Below are positions 23,519 to 37,000 of a stretch of DNA of 64,000 nt, piece after piece. The notes beneath the pieces are model-generated. The model saw only the letters and a list, made by a program, of their open reading frames with translations, did not search any database and was not told the origin of the DNA. This DNA is from Parus major (Eukaryota > Chordata > Aves > Passeriformes > Paridae), in the NCBI RefSeq assembly GCF_001522545.3, contig NC_031770.1:26755625-26819624 (forward strand), in the 5' to 3' direction. The stretch's first letter is position 1. Every line of letters begins with the position of its first letter. Both the position numbers and the translations under genes were made by a program.

Positions 23519-25607
23519 TCATCCTTATTTGCAACCCTGAGAATGAAAGAGGAAAGTAGAAAATACTTATTTGTAAGGGATGCAAGAGGAAAATGAGTTT
23601 TAATGGTGTACTCATAGTGTCAAAACCCTCTAACTTTTTCTGATGAATAACTACCCAAATACAAGCTATGAAAACATACAGATGTCTTCTCCTCAGGTCT
23701 CTGCAACCTGTAAAATTGAAGTTTCATCCATTTGCCTGAAAATAAATAATTTTATGGCTATTGTTCTAATTGCTTGCATGCCTCCTTTTGGAAAGACCAA
23801 ATCCTTGCAAATCCCAAGAGGCTCTGCTGGAACAGTTATAGTCTGTTCCCTTTTCCATAGCTAGGTTTAGCTCTTGATTTTTCTTAATCTAATCTCCCAG
23901 GCAGATCTCCCAAGTAGTTTAGATATTTTTGTTGTCTTCCTGCCTGTGTCACCAAGTTTGTAGAAATGAAGGGCAACACTATATCAGACTGGTGTGACAA
24001 ACATCAAAAGATAAAGGAAAACCCCAAATCCTCTCTGAGACTTTCATGCCATTGAGATACTCACAGCAGAAGGTGGCTTTGGTGGAATGAAATTTATTAA
24101 TTGTTGCAGAAGTCTCTGGAAGGACTTGAATTTTTCACATATGTCATGTGAGCTCCTTTTCCAAAAATCCCACGTCACTAACTTGGCTGCTGACCTGTAT
24201 CCATCCCTTTGCAATGTCTGTGTGCATTGAAGATCTGCAAATAACCAACAAGACAGGCCTGCTTTCAAATTTTCACAATAGAAATACTTGGCTGTGGTAG
24301 CAGTCAAGAAAACTAATGGCTGTGGAAAGGCTGAACTGTCAGTAAGAGTAGCAAGGGATGAGAAGTAAAAGCTATTGACTGTCAACCACAGTCTGACCTT
24401 GACATCTGTCTGCCCCTTTCCCATAGACAATGTTTTGCAGGAGAAGCAAGAGAGAGATAGCTTTGAAGAATGTTGTTTTGAGTGCTGCAAGCTGGCAAGT
24501 TGGAAATGAATGTAGATGCTGGTGTATGGAAGCAGGAGGTGACTGTTTCCCTCTGGGTAATTTGGCAGGGTGCTAGCCCAAACCAGTAAGGCTGCAAGGG
24601 TGAATCTCACAGTCTCTGCAGGGCTGTGGGGTTTGTCCAAACCCCTGGGGAAGGCTAGGGACCCTATAAAGTAATTGCATCTGAAAAACAAAGTAAGGGG
24701 CAAATTTTAAGGTCACAAAATGTTCAAGAAATCCTCAGCATGTTTGCACTGTATGAGTTGAGAGAAAGGAAAAAAAACCTTTCTGGAACAGAACAGCAGA
24801 TCAAAAAAATCTGAACTCTCCCAGCAGTATCCTATCTCAGATAATCTTTTTATATGACATTTATTTCCTTAGGTAGAAGATTAGGCGCTTTTAAATGAAT
24901 GATAGTGATTTTAGTTTCTGCTATCCTTGCATATTGCTGCAATTATCTGCATGGTCTCTTAGTTGCCCTGTTGACATCAGAGAGCCAAAAAGTTTAATAA
25001 TGATTCAACCAGAACCTGCTCATTCTGTGTTTGTATCTGACATATTCCATAGAATGAGTACCTCTGATATTTAGATGGAATTTCATATTCGTGCCCAAAG
25101 AAGGTCTGCTCACCACTTATAAAAGACATTCCAAGGTGAATTTTAGATGGAACTTGTAGTGCCTGTTTCCTTAAGGTAAATTCTATTTTATTTTGACAAG
25201 TCCCTCTAAGTCCCTAGGTGACTCTAGTGTGTCATCTAGTAGTGTCCTAAAGGCTCTGTTGAAGAAAAATGTCTCTTATCTGTGGTCAAGGTATTAAAAA
25301 TCGAAGGCAGCATTCAAACAAAACATCCTAGCTATGGGCTAGGCTGAAAGGATAACTCAGGAACTTTAACCCCAAAATTAGAGGTTGAGAAAATGAGTAT
25401 TTTTATTAATTTTTAGATGTGATGAGGGCATATAACCTTTTTAGACTGTATCCCTTGAGAGAAGAGGTATATGCACTAATGCTAGAAACAGCCCTAACAG
25501 CTGTTGTGCTGGAGGGCTTGTTAAGGTTGGCATTTCTGCAAGTCACTGCATTGTGCTGTTTGGACATTGCAGTGCATTTTTGTTCATTATATTTAATACA
25601 ATTACTC
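23519..25607. other. Unannotated DNA
   Basis: No supported feature. A 219-codon minus-strand open frame (24044-24703) shows no domain or splice context that I recognise, and I treat it as chance. Confidence 0.45.
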
Positions 25608-26284
25608 TCTGTGTTGTTAAGTTGTACCCCCTGCCCCCCCTCATGTTAATAGCTTAGTTCCAGTTGTGCCCTCCTACCCCGGTTGCCAATCCACCCTGAC
25701 ACCTGCCCCTTGTTCCCGAGTGTTCCCTGCTATCCCTCCCAATAAGTTGCCAATCCTCCCTTGTGACAACCCCTGCCTGGACCGCCCCCTTTGCAATTCC
25801 CCTATTCTTCCAAGCCCCACTGGACCCTGTGCCCCACTCTCCTCCCCTTGTCTACCCCATTGGTTTATGTATTTTGTAACTCCTTGGCCATGTCCTCCTC
25901 CCCAGTCTTTCCCCTATTGGTTTATTATTTGTACCCTCCCCTTGCTCCTCCCCCACACAAAAGTTGCTGTACCCCTTTGTCTTTTGTCTTTCGTCCCTGG
26001 AACCTTCAAGAGGATAAACCTTTTTTTGGAAACCACATGGAAGACTTCTCCCTTGTCCTTGCCCCTGCCCTCAATGCTTGACAGCTTGAGTCGTAGAGCA
26101 TAAACCCTAAGTTGTATCCTGGACTGTGCTGCTTTTTGGGAACAGCCCACTCTTGGCCCTGTGCTAGGAGCTGGCAGGGGAAAATCTAGTGCCACATCAC
26201 TTGGATTTACTTTGCCTGGCCCCAACACACAAAGGGTGGCCCAACTCAGCTGCCTGGAGGGCCTCAGTCACATGAGATGCTCTG
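25608..26284 (+). mobile_element. Possible LTR, C-rich U3
   Basis: A C-rich stretch with repeated CCAAT-type boxes (near 25688 and 25750), an ATAAAC near 26015 and a following U5-like segment resembles an avian LTR. A 7-base repeat TACTCTC occurs before the block and near 26285, but the right end lacks CA. Boundaries are guesses. Confidence 0.35.
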
Positions 26285-26289
26285 ATACT

Positions 26290-29200
26290 CTCCCATCAAG
26301 AGTTTCTACTCTCTATTAACTGACTCTCCAAACTCATTGACTTTAATGAGAGTCTTTCCACTGACATCATGACTTTGATCTATACCCTTAGTACATAACA
26401 CATTGTTTCAAATATGAGTCTTAATATACTTACTCAGTCTGCAGCTCTTCCAAGTTAAATACCAATAAACAGAAGAAAAAAAAATCCACAAGACAAGTTT
26501 AAGAGATTGCTCTCTTGTGTCTGTTAGAGGCAACTCTTGACTAATGCAAAGAAGCAGTAGGAAAGGGTATCTTTTGCCTAGGAATTCAGAGGCTGAGGGA
26601 CTCTTTGCAGACTGTTGCACAGCTGAGTTATTTTCTATCAGAAATGGCAACAAAACCTCTCATGCAATAGTTAGACCAGTAAGAATGCTAATGGAATAAA
26701 ACCTTCTATGTTTATGTCAATTAAATCTGTCACCCACTGTATTTTTCTCCTATTTTTAGTGTGGTTTTCTGAAGAAATGAGGCTTATACAGTTGCCATGG
26801 CTTGTCTATCCATCTGTTGGTGTCCCCCACCCTGCTTTTCCATGTAACTTTACAAACTGTCAGCAAATTTCAGCCAATCTGAAAAGGAAAACCTCTCAAA
26901 GATACTGCCATTTTTATGAATTTCATGAAGTCTGGTGGAAATTTTCCATAGGTTTGATTAATGCCCCCTCAAGGTAAAGCTGTGACCATTCAGCTATCGT
27001 CCTTTCATTTTGTCTCAAATGTACCAAAACCATCTGCCCTTTCACTGTGTGAAAGGTTTTAAACCAGTTGGAGTATAGGCTGTTTCTTGCTTGCCTCAAA
27101 GCAATGGAAAAGTAAAGGTTTTGTGGGAGTCAAAGATGTCACTGGAAACTTGGAACTGTAGGGTGTCAGACTAGGGAAAGAGTCTGTAGGGAAAGAGAAA
27201 TAAGTGAACCATGATGAATAGGTGACAGCAATAAGGGAGGAATGCCTATAAGGAATCATTCACTGTCAATTTTTCAGGAACATGACTATTTTTGAAGGAT
27301 GCATAAACATCAGAAAACCTGAGAATACTGTCAGTGGGGGGTGCAAAGTAAGCCCAAAGATGTAACAGGGTGGTAGTAAGCTGGTTTCAGCAGTATTGTG
27401 GGGGTATGTAACAAATCCATAGGAAGCTGAGTTTCATTAGCTCAGCTGCTGACAGAAAAACTAGTTTTAGTGAGCCTTTTGTTGGCAAGGTGAGACGAGG
27501 GAATGAATGAAGTTATTCAGAATATATGCGCTCATGATTTCTTTGGGGCTGTGCAATTGTATTGATAGAGATAGCAACTCTTGTTCATGATAAATTATGG
27601 CCAGAAAGCTTAACTCTCCTCTGCTGCTGCCTTCCTCTCAGCACACACTCTCTTTCCTTGATTCCAGGACTTAGTTCTTCTTAAAAGGGATGATTCTCTT
27701 GCTGTGCCACAAAGGTGGAACTGCGCTGATTAAATGCAGTCTTTGTGAGCAGCTCCTTGGATGATGTGAGGAGGACCCTGCTTTAGAACTATGTGGAAGG
27801 GTATTCTTACTTGGATGGCAATCAGAATGTCTTAGTGGATGAAGCACTGGCTGTCTGTTCATCTATCATTAAGGAGCTCGAAGAGTCAGTTCAGTCCAGA
27901 CAGTAAACAAGGAATTGCTGACACTGTCAGCTCTGCAAGAGCTCAGAAATACCAGCATGCCATCTGAGCCATATCAGTGGAAGCACACAAGGATTACATT
28001 CTTTTGGTGATGGCTGCATTTTAATGTGAATAATCTGATGGGAGCCTGGTGGTGTCTAACATATTCACTCTTGCCTTGTGGTTCTTTTGCCATCTCTAAT
28101 GTTGTTAGTTTTAATGGCACAACTATTATTTATATATTCAGTTAGATATGTGGGTTCCATCCTGACCCCCCTCCTTTTTTTATTTTTTTTTTTTCTTTTT
28201 TTTTTTTTAGTTATACTTAGTTTCCCTGAGAGATAGTAGCATTAATGCTTGGGTAGTTTTCTGAGAATCTGGGACTGAAAGAAGCTTTTGGGAAATGACA
28301 ATTATATGTCCATGGCTTTCATTTGGTGTGCTTTATTTTAGTTTTTGTCTAGGCTGAAAGCTCTTGTTGACTGGCAGAAGATGCACTGAATGAGTGAAAT
28401 TAGGCAATTTGGGTTTTATGCCCCCCCCCAAATCATACAAAGAACTTGTATATTGATTGAAGTAAAATACAATTTTTTTGCTGAATTTATAATAGTTCCT
28501 GGTGCAAAAAATATATATATATATATAAAAATACTCTTTTCCCCCTATTCCCCATGTAATTGATTAAATTCACATGAATTTTTGCTGAACTTTTATAGAA
28601 GTTTGTATGCTATGAACAGAACATTTTTTAATGTTTGTATCAAGGTAATTCTATCAAGATGTGTCTATTTAATCAGTGTATCTTGGCCAGCAGGAAAAAA
28701 GAAATTACTATTGGATTGGAAATTATGTTGAAATCTTTTATATTCCCCTTTCTGTTGTCAGCCCAAGGTGGCCCATGTCTGTCTTGGGGATCTTGTGTTA
28801 CCCCATAAAGTCCACTCCAGGACTACATATATGGACACATAAGGACTCTGTAGTGGGTTTAAACAGTAGTAAAAAAAAAAAATCTATGGAAACTTGTCAG
28901 AGGTAATTTAAGCTGTTATCTTTTGAAGCTTGAAATTTGCAGTTAGTTGCCTATTGCCTAGTTGCACAGTGTTGTGTCCTGGTTTCATGGCATCATTAGG
29001 AAAAAACCAAAAGAGAACAATTTTCACAGTTTGTGGGGATGAACTGAGGTGAGGGCTCCCAGCACTAAGAGAAAACTTGTGGATTTATGTGTAGTTTATG
29101 GTGCCTTTTTGCACAATAAATCTAAGGAAGAAGTTTTGAGAGCATCTGAGAGGTCTTGTATGCTCTGCATGAGTGGAAAGATTCATTATTATACTGGAAT

Positions 29201-30603
29201 GATTAAGAGAAGCATTTTATTTCCAAGACAGCATGGAGACACCTCTCCCTCCATCTTCTCACAGTGCAGGGAGCAGCACTGACTTGCCGGGCTGACTAAG
29301 GTAGCTTCCCTCCCTCCCATGGGACAGACTGCTTGCTTGCCCACTGTGCTCCTTGCAAGAGATACAATGGGGATAATATGAGGTGTTGCTTCTCCTCAGC
29401 AGCTGGTTTGGCCACTAGGGAAAGTCAAGCACTGCCCTCCACTCTGTACCCCTCACTTATGTCTCTGCCTGGCCCTGGCTGCTGAGGAGCAGCAGAGGGC
29501 CCCTGTGGGCCAGCATATTACTTGAATTAACAGGGAGAGCAATCAGCACTTCTTGTAAGTTTTTTCACGCCCCTCCAGTTAAGTACAACTTCAAGCCAGG
29601 GCAAAACCAGGGTTTCCATCATTTCTGGAAGACAGCAACTGTTTCTCTCCAAGAAAGCCAATAGCAGCTAGAAATGAAAAAAAACACTTGTAGGTCCCTC
29701 GGTCAGTCTTTGCCTCTTGCTGTTTTTTTCTTTTTTTCTGTTCTTCTTTTTAAGGTATGTTTGGGAATGATGTGTCCATGCTAGTTTTACCTGTCTCTTA
29801 TGGAGGGTTTCCAGTCCCTTATTTTAAACGAAGTAGTATTCCTGGATGAAAAGGCCAAGTCAATGATACAATTTGTTTATATGGATTCAGTGGTACTAAA
29901 ATGTGGGGTGGGGAGAGAACAAAATTCCTTCATTATCTTGTACTTTTTACTTGTCAAGTTGTACACGCTGTCAGTGAAGCTGTGATCTGGAATGATTAGG
30001 GATGGTGTGGCCCCAAAAGGCTGTTGGTGGGGAAGAGGAGTTAGGGTGTCTGCAACTATGTCTTGGAAGGAGTGTGCTACATAGTTCTCATTTTCTGCAT
30101 GCATGATTAAAATTAAGCAAAAAAAAAAATCTTGGCGCTAGCAGTGGGAACCACACAGATGTGAACTGAATGCAACACTGATTTTATTTTTGCCTGTATG
30201 CCACCACTTCCTGTGACCTGAAGGACAGATTTATCTCAGAGTTTTCTACAGCACAGACAGAGACATTTGTTGGGAAGGTAGAATTAGAAAGAAATTATAA
30301 ATATGACTTTGTAGCCAGAAAGGCTAAGGAAGAAATACAAATGATAGCACGGTTTGAATAATTCAAAGAAACCAGGCTGGTATGCCAGAACACATTCTTT
30401 CCTGCAATAAAACCAAGCTGAGACCCCTCATCCTAGCTTTGTAAGGAAAGGTCTGAAGGACCCTGAGATAACTAAAAATATGCAAAAATAGTGATTTCTG
30501 TAGGTTGCACACAAATGTTACTGTATTAGTATACTTAGAAAGATTGGTCAGTGAAAGAATAGAATATTCATATGTATAGATTATATAAGTAATTGTAAAA
30601 GAG
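26290..30603. other. Unannotated DNA with simple repeats
   Basis: No gene recognised. Contains a T-rich tract (28167-28210) and an (AT)n run (about 28509-28527). Confidence 0.5.
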
Positions 30604-31014
30604 TGTCATGGGGTAGCTCTCTTGGTCTCTCTTGGTCTCTCTTGGTCTCTCTTGGTCTCTCTTAGTCTCTTTTGGTCTCTCTTAACTCTTTTCTTAACTT
30701 AGCTCTTAGTTCTTTTGTTTTCTATTGTTTCTCTTACTACGTTCTCTTGCTGCTCTTTCCTGCTCTCCTTTATCTCTTCTTCCCGGCTCTCTCACTTCTG
30801 TTCTGTTCTGTAACTCTCTTTCATAGAAACCTTAAGTCTTAAACTCATGTATTCATATCTTACCCTCTCTTGTATTGTTCTCCCTGAGCCCGCTTTGAGC
30901 TCTATTTGCTGGCTCATAGCAGGCTCTCTCTCTCTCTCTATCTCACGCCCTGAAATAAACTTCTAACACCTAACTCGATTATAGAGGTCTTTGCCGTGTC
31001 TCTGACCGTCCCCA
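30604..31014 (+). mobile_element. Possible LTR with 10-bp minisatellite
   Basis: The block starts TGTCATGGGG and ends CCGTCCCCA. It has AATAAA near 30954 followed by a 60-base U5-like segment. The flanks AAGAG and AAAAG differ by one base, so the TSD is weak. A TATATAAG at 30582-30590 lies just outside, so the true left end may be further upstream. The internal start is a tandem array. Confidence 0.42.
30614..30690 (+). repeat. 10-bp minisatellite TCTCTCTTGG
   Basis: About six to seven near-perfect copies of TCTCTCTTGG, decaying at the 3' side into CT-rich sequence. It lies inside the LTR-like block. Confidence 0.85.
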
Positions 31015-31020
31015 AAAAGC

Positions 31021-34000
31021 GTGTCCTACCGACATTAATTACCCTTTTCAGAAATAATGGAAGAAAAGTAGTATATTCAGTGTTTCATGATATACTTTCT
31101 GTGTTTTACTTTAGGCAAGTCTTAACAGCTTTCCAAAATCCCAGATCTGTTGGAGATTTTATCCATTCCTTCCTTGGAACTGAGGATCCTAAGCATTTTC
31201 CCAAAGTGATTGATGCCAGCTCTCATAAATCCAGGTAGAGCACAGGCACAGATCATGAGGAAAGCACACATGACCATGTGTGCATTTATGTACCCTGTTT
31301 GGTCATGAGATTCATAGATGCCAACTTCCTCCCCAGTCAGGGGACTCCATACATGCATGTGCATAGCCAGAAATACTTCTGTTGTGTGATTAAACACACA
31401 TCATCTCTCCCTATGTTTCCTGAGGATGGATTCTCCTAGGAGATTTTAAGCTCTGCCAGCTGGTTGGGCGCCTTGGGGGTGTATCATTGCTCCATGGCAC
31501 TGCGGAGGGTATTTCCATTAGCTGTCCATGTCTCAATAGCCCCTTCTTATGTGTGTAGGCTCCTGCTCTATTCACATTCCCTGCATTTTCACCTTCACAG
31601 CCATGCAGGTATCAACAGGAATCAGCCTGGTGCTAATTGCCTCCTTCAGAGACCTTGCAGCAGCTCCTCACGGCACCGGCTCTGCTCTCCATCAGCAGAT
31701 GTAGAAAGTCTTTGCCTGAAAAGCCAGGCACTTCACATGGTGCCTTAACTTGAGGCTACCAGGATGAATAGGCTAGAGGTTGACTTCCAAGGAACCAAGT
31801 TCAGATTTGGTTGCAGAGGGAGTTATGTTTTAAGACCTCTTAAACCCTTGGGAAACTTTCCAGTTTCTGGGGTTATCACTGCTTAATCATACCCTCAATC
31901 CAGTGCAGGGTTCTCAAGTTCTCTCTCAAGATGGAGCTTATTCAGGGAGTTCTATGGATTTTTGTTCTCATGCTTGCTTTTTAAGTGGGACTCTTTTGCA
32001 ATTTAATTTGAGGTTCTTTGTTAAAGGTATATGCTTTCAGAAGGTTGCTGAGAGTTTTTTATGTAGAAAAAGTTAAATATCTTTCCTCCATCTTTCCTCC
32101 TGGTTAAAAGGTACATGACACCAGAAAATGTAACTGGGAGAGGGAGCAAGATGCACACAGGAGAATGGGTGGCATGTTGGCATAAGACACAGCTGACATA
32201 TGACATTCAGAGGAATTTTTAAATTGACATTCTTTGGACTTATCTTATTATGTGAGTATTACATTTTATCTAATGAAGGGATGGAAGTATCTGGTGATGT
32301 AGGCCAGAGCTAGTCTAGCCATATTTTTGCTTGCTTTTTTGTATCTCCCATGCTCAGAGGTATAGTTATGCTTTTGAAAGAGGACTTCATTCAGAAATTT
32401 AAGGTATGAAAAATGCATCAGCCTCTGCCTGCACATTGGCATTTAAGTTCTGGACTCAACAGTTCTCCATTTATGACACATCAGGAACATATTTTGTTCC
32501 ACTCTAGTAGCAGCCTATGAATGTTACTGGCTTGTTGGGAAATGAGATGATTTGTCTAAAGCTCCAGGCAAGGGACATATTTTTAAAGTAAGAGTAGAGT
32601 GTTTAAGTGATGCCAACATTAGCAAGTTGTAAATTACAGATGAGGTGCATTGAGAAAATAGTGTGTTATTTCTTTGAATGCTTAAATTTCTGCGCATTTC
32701 AGCAACTTGTTTAAAGAAGGCAAGAGCTGGACTGTCAGCATGGATTTTAGTTTTGCAGTGCTGTGGCTTTCTATTTATAGTGGTCATGAAGGAAGTCCTG
32801 AAGGCAGCATTTCCTGTAGTGAGTTAAAGATTCCCTCATATCTGCAGTGTTTGATTTAATTTGAATATTTGTCATGGTTAATGAAAGATAGTCTGGGAAA
32901 GAGGGAACAAACAAAGTTTTTTGGGTGTCATCAGCTTACTTGCATCTTCCTATTAGTGGTCAATGACTATGATGCTCTGTGGATGCCAATGTGGGATGTT
33001 ACACATTGCTGAGGGGATGTCACTTTGTATGGTAATCTTACAGCCTTGCATGTTAATGTGGAGACTCTGGCCTATCTTGTTTATAGCCACTGATCAAATG
33101 TAAAGCACTTACCTCAAATCTGAGGTGGTTTCCTGATGTCACCCCTAAGTAGGAAGGAGATATGCCTAGAGTATGCATGTGCAGGTCTCTGGCTCTGCTT
33201 CCAGCTGCAGAACTCCCCACTGCTCTCTGGTGCTGGAGCTGTGTTCTTGCCAACCAGCCAAGCTTAAGTCACTTAATGAACATCATAAGATTCTTGTCTT
33301 TAGTTGCCAATGTGTACCTTTGGGCAACATTCACACTCTCCAGTGCCTGCTAATTAATTTGTTTTCTTACACTTTCCTGGGATTTGGATTGACACCAAAG
33401 CCCCAAGGGGAGGATTCTAGCTGTCAAAAAGTGAATATTTATAATGAGTGTAAGGTGTAGATGGAAACCACATAGCTGTCATACAGCAGCTATGATATAA
33501 AAGATGCTATTTCTTCCATACTTGTTTCCTATAAGGGAAAGATATATTTTAGAAGGGCAGAACACAGCTACAAGACAGCTACATGGAAACTGTAATTGAA
33601 TGCACCACATGCTGAAATAGAGTAGTGTGAAGGAACAAGGCTGTGAGAAATGTTTTAATAAATATTAAGTCTGTGGATGAGTATCAAAAATATATAAGTA
33701 TTGACTAAACATGGCTGGCTAGCCTGTGTAGCATTGTCCAGTTGAGGAACATAGGATTTAGAGTGGGAAGGTGAGGTTTTCCTCCTGGCCCTGAAACTAC
33801 TTTTCTCTAATGCCTCATGTTGTATTTTCCTCTGATTTCATACTCTTCAGACTAGAAACATGTGCCTCATTTTCCTCAGTTTCCTCTTAAATGCTGCTGT
33901 TTGCCAACATAATTCCAGACCATTGATTATGAGTTATGGATAGGATCCAGGAGTGAATATTATGGAAGTCTGAGATACAAATTAATCATCATTGTTTTCA

Positions 34001-37000
34001 GCTCCTGGTCCTTTGCTGAGTGACAGCAGGATTTGCAGTGCTGTGGAAGCCTTGTATAGAGACCAAGATTCCCTTTCTGTAGCTGGGACTTCTCCCATCA
34101 GCCTCCAAGATCCGGTGCTCAGGGCTTTCCTGCCTGCTATGATGCCACCCCTGCTCCCAGGCCCTGCACCCTCACCCCTAGTGTCAGGATCCCACAGGCA
34201 GTGTCAGCTGTTGAAATGGTTTGTTAATTAACTATAGGGAAGCATCTCTTTAAATCAAAATTCATCTTCCTGCAGTCTGATGACCATACAGAGTAATCCT
34301 AGCACGTAGCATCTTTCTCCATAATGGCACCACATTATGGGTCTTTATATCAAGGAATCCTTTGTGCTCCCTGTGGTCAGTGGATATAGAGAGCTCTACC
34401 CAATTGCTCTTGCAACATCCTGTTTTCCTCTGGATGCTTCAGGGAATCTCTTGATATCTTCAGAAGTGCCCTGGAAATGGTTTAAGAGAAGTAAATAAAT
34501 CTGTTTTAAATACACTGTACTACTGAAGATGATCTGAATGATGAAACAAAAGACAAAAGTATGGAGGTGACTAGTAAATAGCCAAGGACATAAAATAGGA
34601 GGCTGATGTATAGCTCATTTATCACCTGCACGTCCTCTGTCTTGAGTGCAAACCCTTGTGAGGCAGAAACCAGCATCTCAAACCTCTTTGCACGCAGTGG
34701 AGTTACAGGGAGGTGGTGATGGTCATTTGTGTGACTGATTTTTCCCATTCCCACTGTGTAACTGCAGAATACCAATCTGTAGTCTCCAGGCCTGCACTGG
34801 AAACACAGAGACAACCCTTTCCTGGGATGCAGTGGGAGGTGTGTGGGCTGCCTCCTGCTCCGTTTTAGCAAGAGAACATCTCTACAGCTCCCCATACCAC
34901 CTTCTGTAGAATGACAAGCAACATATGACTTAGGATTGAAATCCTTGCAGCTGATGGAAAAACAATTAAGATCTCATTAAAATTCTGTGTAGAGAGCCAA
35001 GAAAAGGAAGATAATGTCAATGGAAAGGTGATACGTAGGACAGTACAGAGGATTCTCTTAAGTTAAGCCTGTCATTAGACAGGAGCACAGAAGGTGATAA
35101 TTGTACAGTGCATTTCATTCATCCCACAAAGAATAATTAACACTTTCCCTTCTGCCTTCACTGAAAGGAATGGATTCAGTACATATGCTCTCTTGTTAAG
35201 GCAGGAGTTGTCATATTCTGGGTCCTTCTGTGCAGAATTTTACTGCTAAGTTTCTTCACCTGCTGACTGGAAAAGGAAACTTTGTTAATCATGTGAGAGA
35301 ATGCTGATTTCATTAATGTCTTTGTGTGTTCTCATCTCTTGCTGTTACAGAAATTATTGACCCAAGAACAAGCATCAGAACTGGCTTTCAGGTAAACACA
35401 GGATTAAATATTACCCTAAATAGGGAAGAGCTGACCAGAGATTGCTCGTACCTTACATCTGCATAGATGTACTAGAAGGGGTGGAGAACAGTTCAAATAA
35501 GGACTTCTTTGGCCCATATGGGCTTCCAGCAGCCTGGAAGGATGCTGGGGATTTTTTTCTTAAGATTTCTTTCCAGGCTGATTCAGTTAGTGACAGAGAA
35601 ACCAAGATTCTTGCAAGGTGTAGACTGCCTTGTTACTCTGATCACTCCCAGTCCTGAGCAGTATTATTGTGACAGAGTGACACCTACTTTGCAAAGCAAA
35701 TCTTAGTCCCACCACGTCCAGTCTGAGTGTTTGCACATAGCTTTACTTTGAAGTTTGCACTTGAGCCTCCCACACTCCTCATGAAATTGAACTAGAGGTG
35801 ATAGTCTTCACTTCCTTTTGAACTTAAGAATATGTCATTGCATCTTACTACCCAGGTGATGCTGTACTGCAGTGGTGACTATGCTTCAAGGCTAGGGTGA
35901 AGTGATCAATGTTTGTGTAGTCTTCCTATTTCACAAAAATAATTCAGATTGACTAGTTAAAAATTACAAAGCAGTCTGATATTGTTGGCTGCAAATTACA
36001 CGGAGAAAAATAAAATACTCTACCCACTCTGATACTTTTGCCAGAGTCTCTTTAAGAGAAGGTATGTGTGTACAAGCTAGTGTACTTTGTGTTAATTGAA
36101 GCTCTTCATCCCAATTCCTGCCAGAGACAGCCCAAAGAACCTCTTTTCCCTCAGTCTAGATATCTTCAAAGGTTTAGGAAGTTTTCCTTAGGATGTTGTC
36201 TTCTTGAAGCCTAACAACAGCATCAGCAAGGGCTGGCTCTGAGTCTTGTGACAGCTGTAGCATGAATGGGGGAGCTGCAGTTACAACTCTCCCCTGACCT
36301 GCTACCCCACTGTTTGTGTTACACCAGCATGGCTAAAGTGGCCCTGTCATGCCCACAGTTCATCTCCTTGGTACTTTGGGCCTACAAAAGTAAGCTGCTA
36401 CAAGATGCTAGCTTAATTTCAGCGCTGTAGACACCTGCTAGCATGTGCACTCTGGAAGCACTGAGCCAAATTCCTTCTAAATGCTTGTGTACACTCTTGA
36501 GACAAAGCTATAAGATATCCTTGCCTCGCTTTGAAACAAGCTGAGATAGCGGTATCCTGTCCTCAGTCCTTTGCATTTCTGCAAAGGTGCAAGTGGCCTT
36601 GGCTTCTGGAAACCAGGGAACATCTGTATACCCATACCTCCCTGGCCTGGTCTTCACCTGTTAGCCCCACAACTAACATGCGGGGCTTACATCGTTTCCA
36701 TACAGCCCCTTCTGTCACCCTACTGCAACTAGTCCAAGTTAGCACATGAGTAATCTGATTGAAATTGTGTTTGAGGGAGAATGAAATTAGTTCAGGGGCT
36801 AAAAAGAGATATGTCATAAACAAGCTCTCTCACGTTTCCTACAGCACTGACACTATTCCCAGCATAAACCCAATGGGCTGCACATGAAGTCAGTTAAGGA
36901 AGGGTCTTCTTTGGGTTGGTCTACCTGTGTCTACATAGCCATTATTTGGATTTCAACCAGTCTATTTTCATCCATAGACTGCTTATCATCCATCTGTGAA

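Noticed and set aside
24044..24703. 219-codon minus-strand open frame
   Set aside because: Long for AT-leaning DNA, but with no recognised motif, no splice context and no related block nearby. Kept only as chance.
30604..30700. Repeat array considered as CRISPR-like
   Set aside because: Units are 10-bp, contiguous and without spacers. It is a minisatellite in vertebrate DNA.
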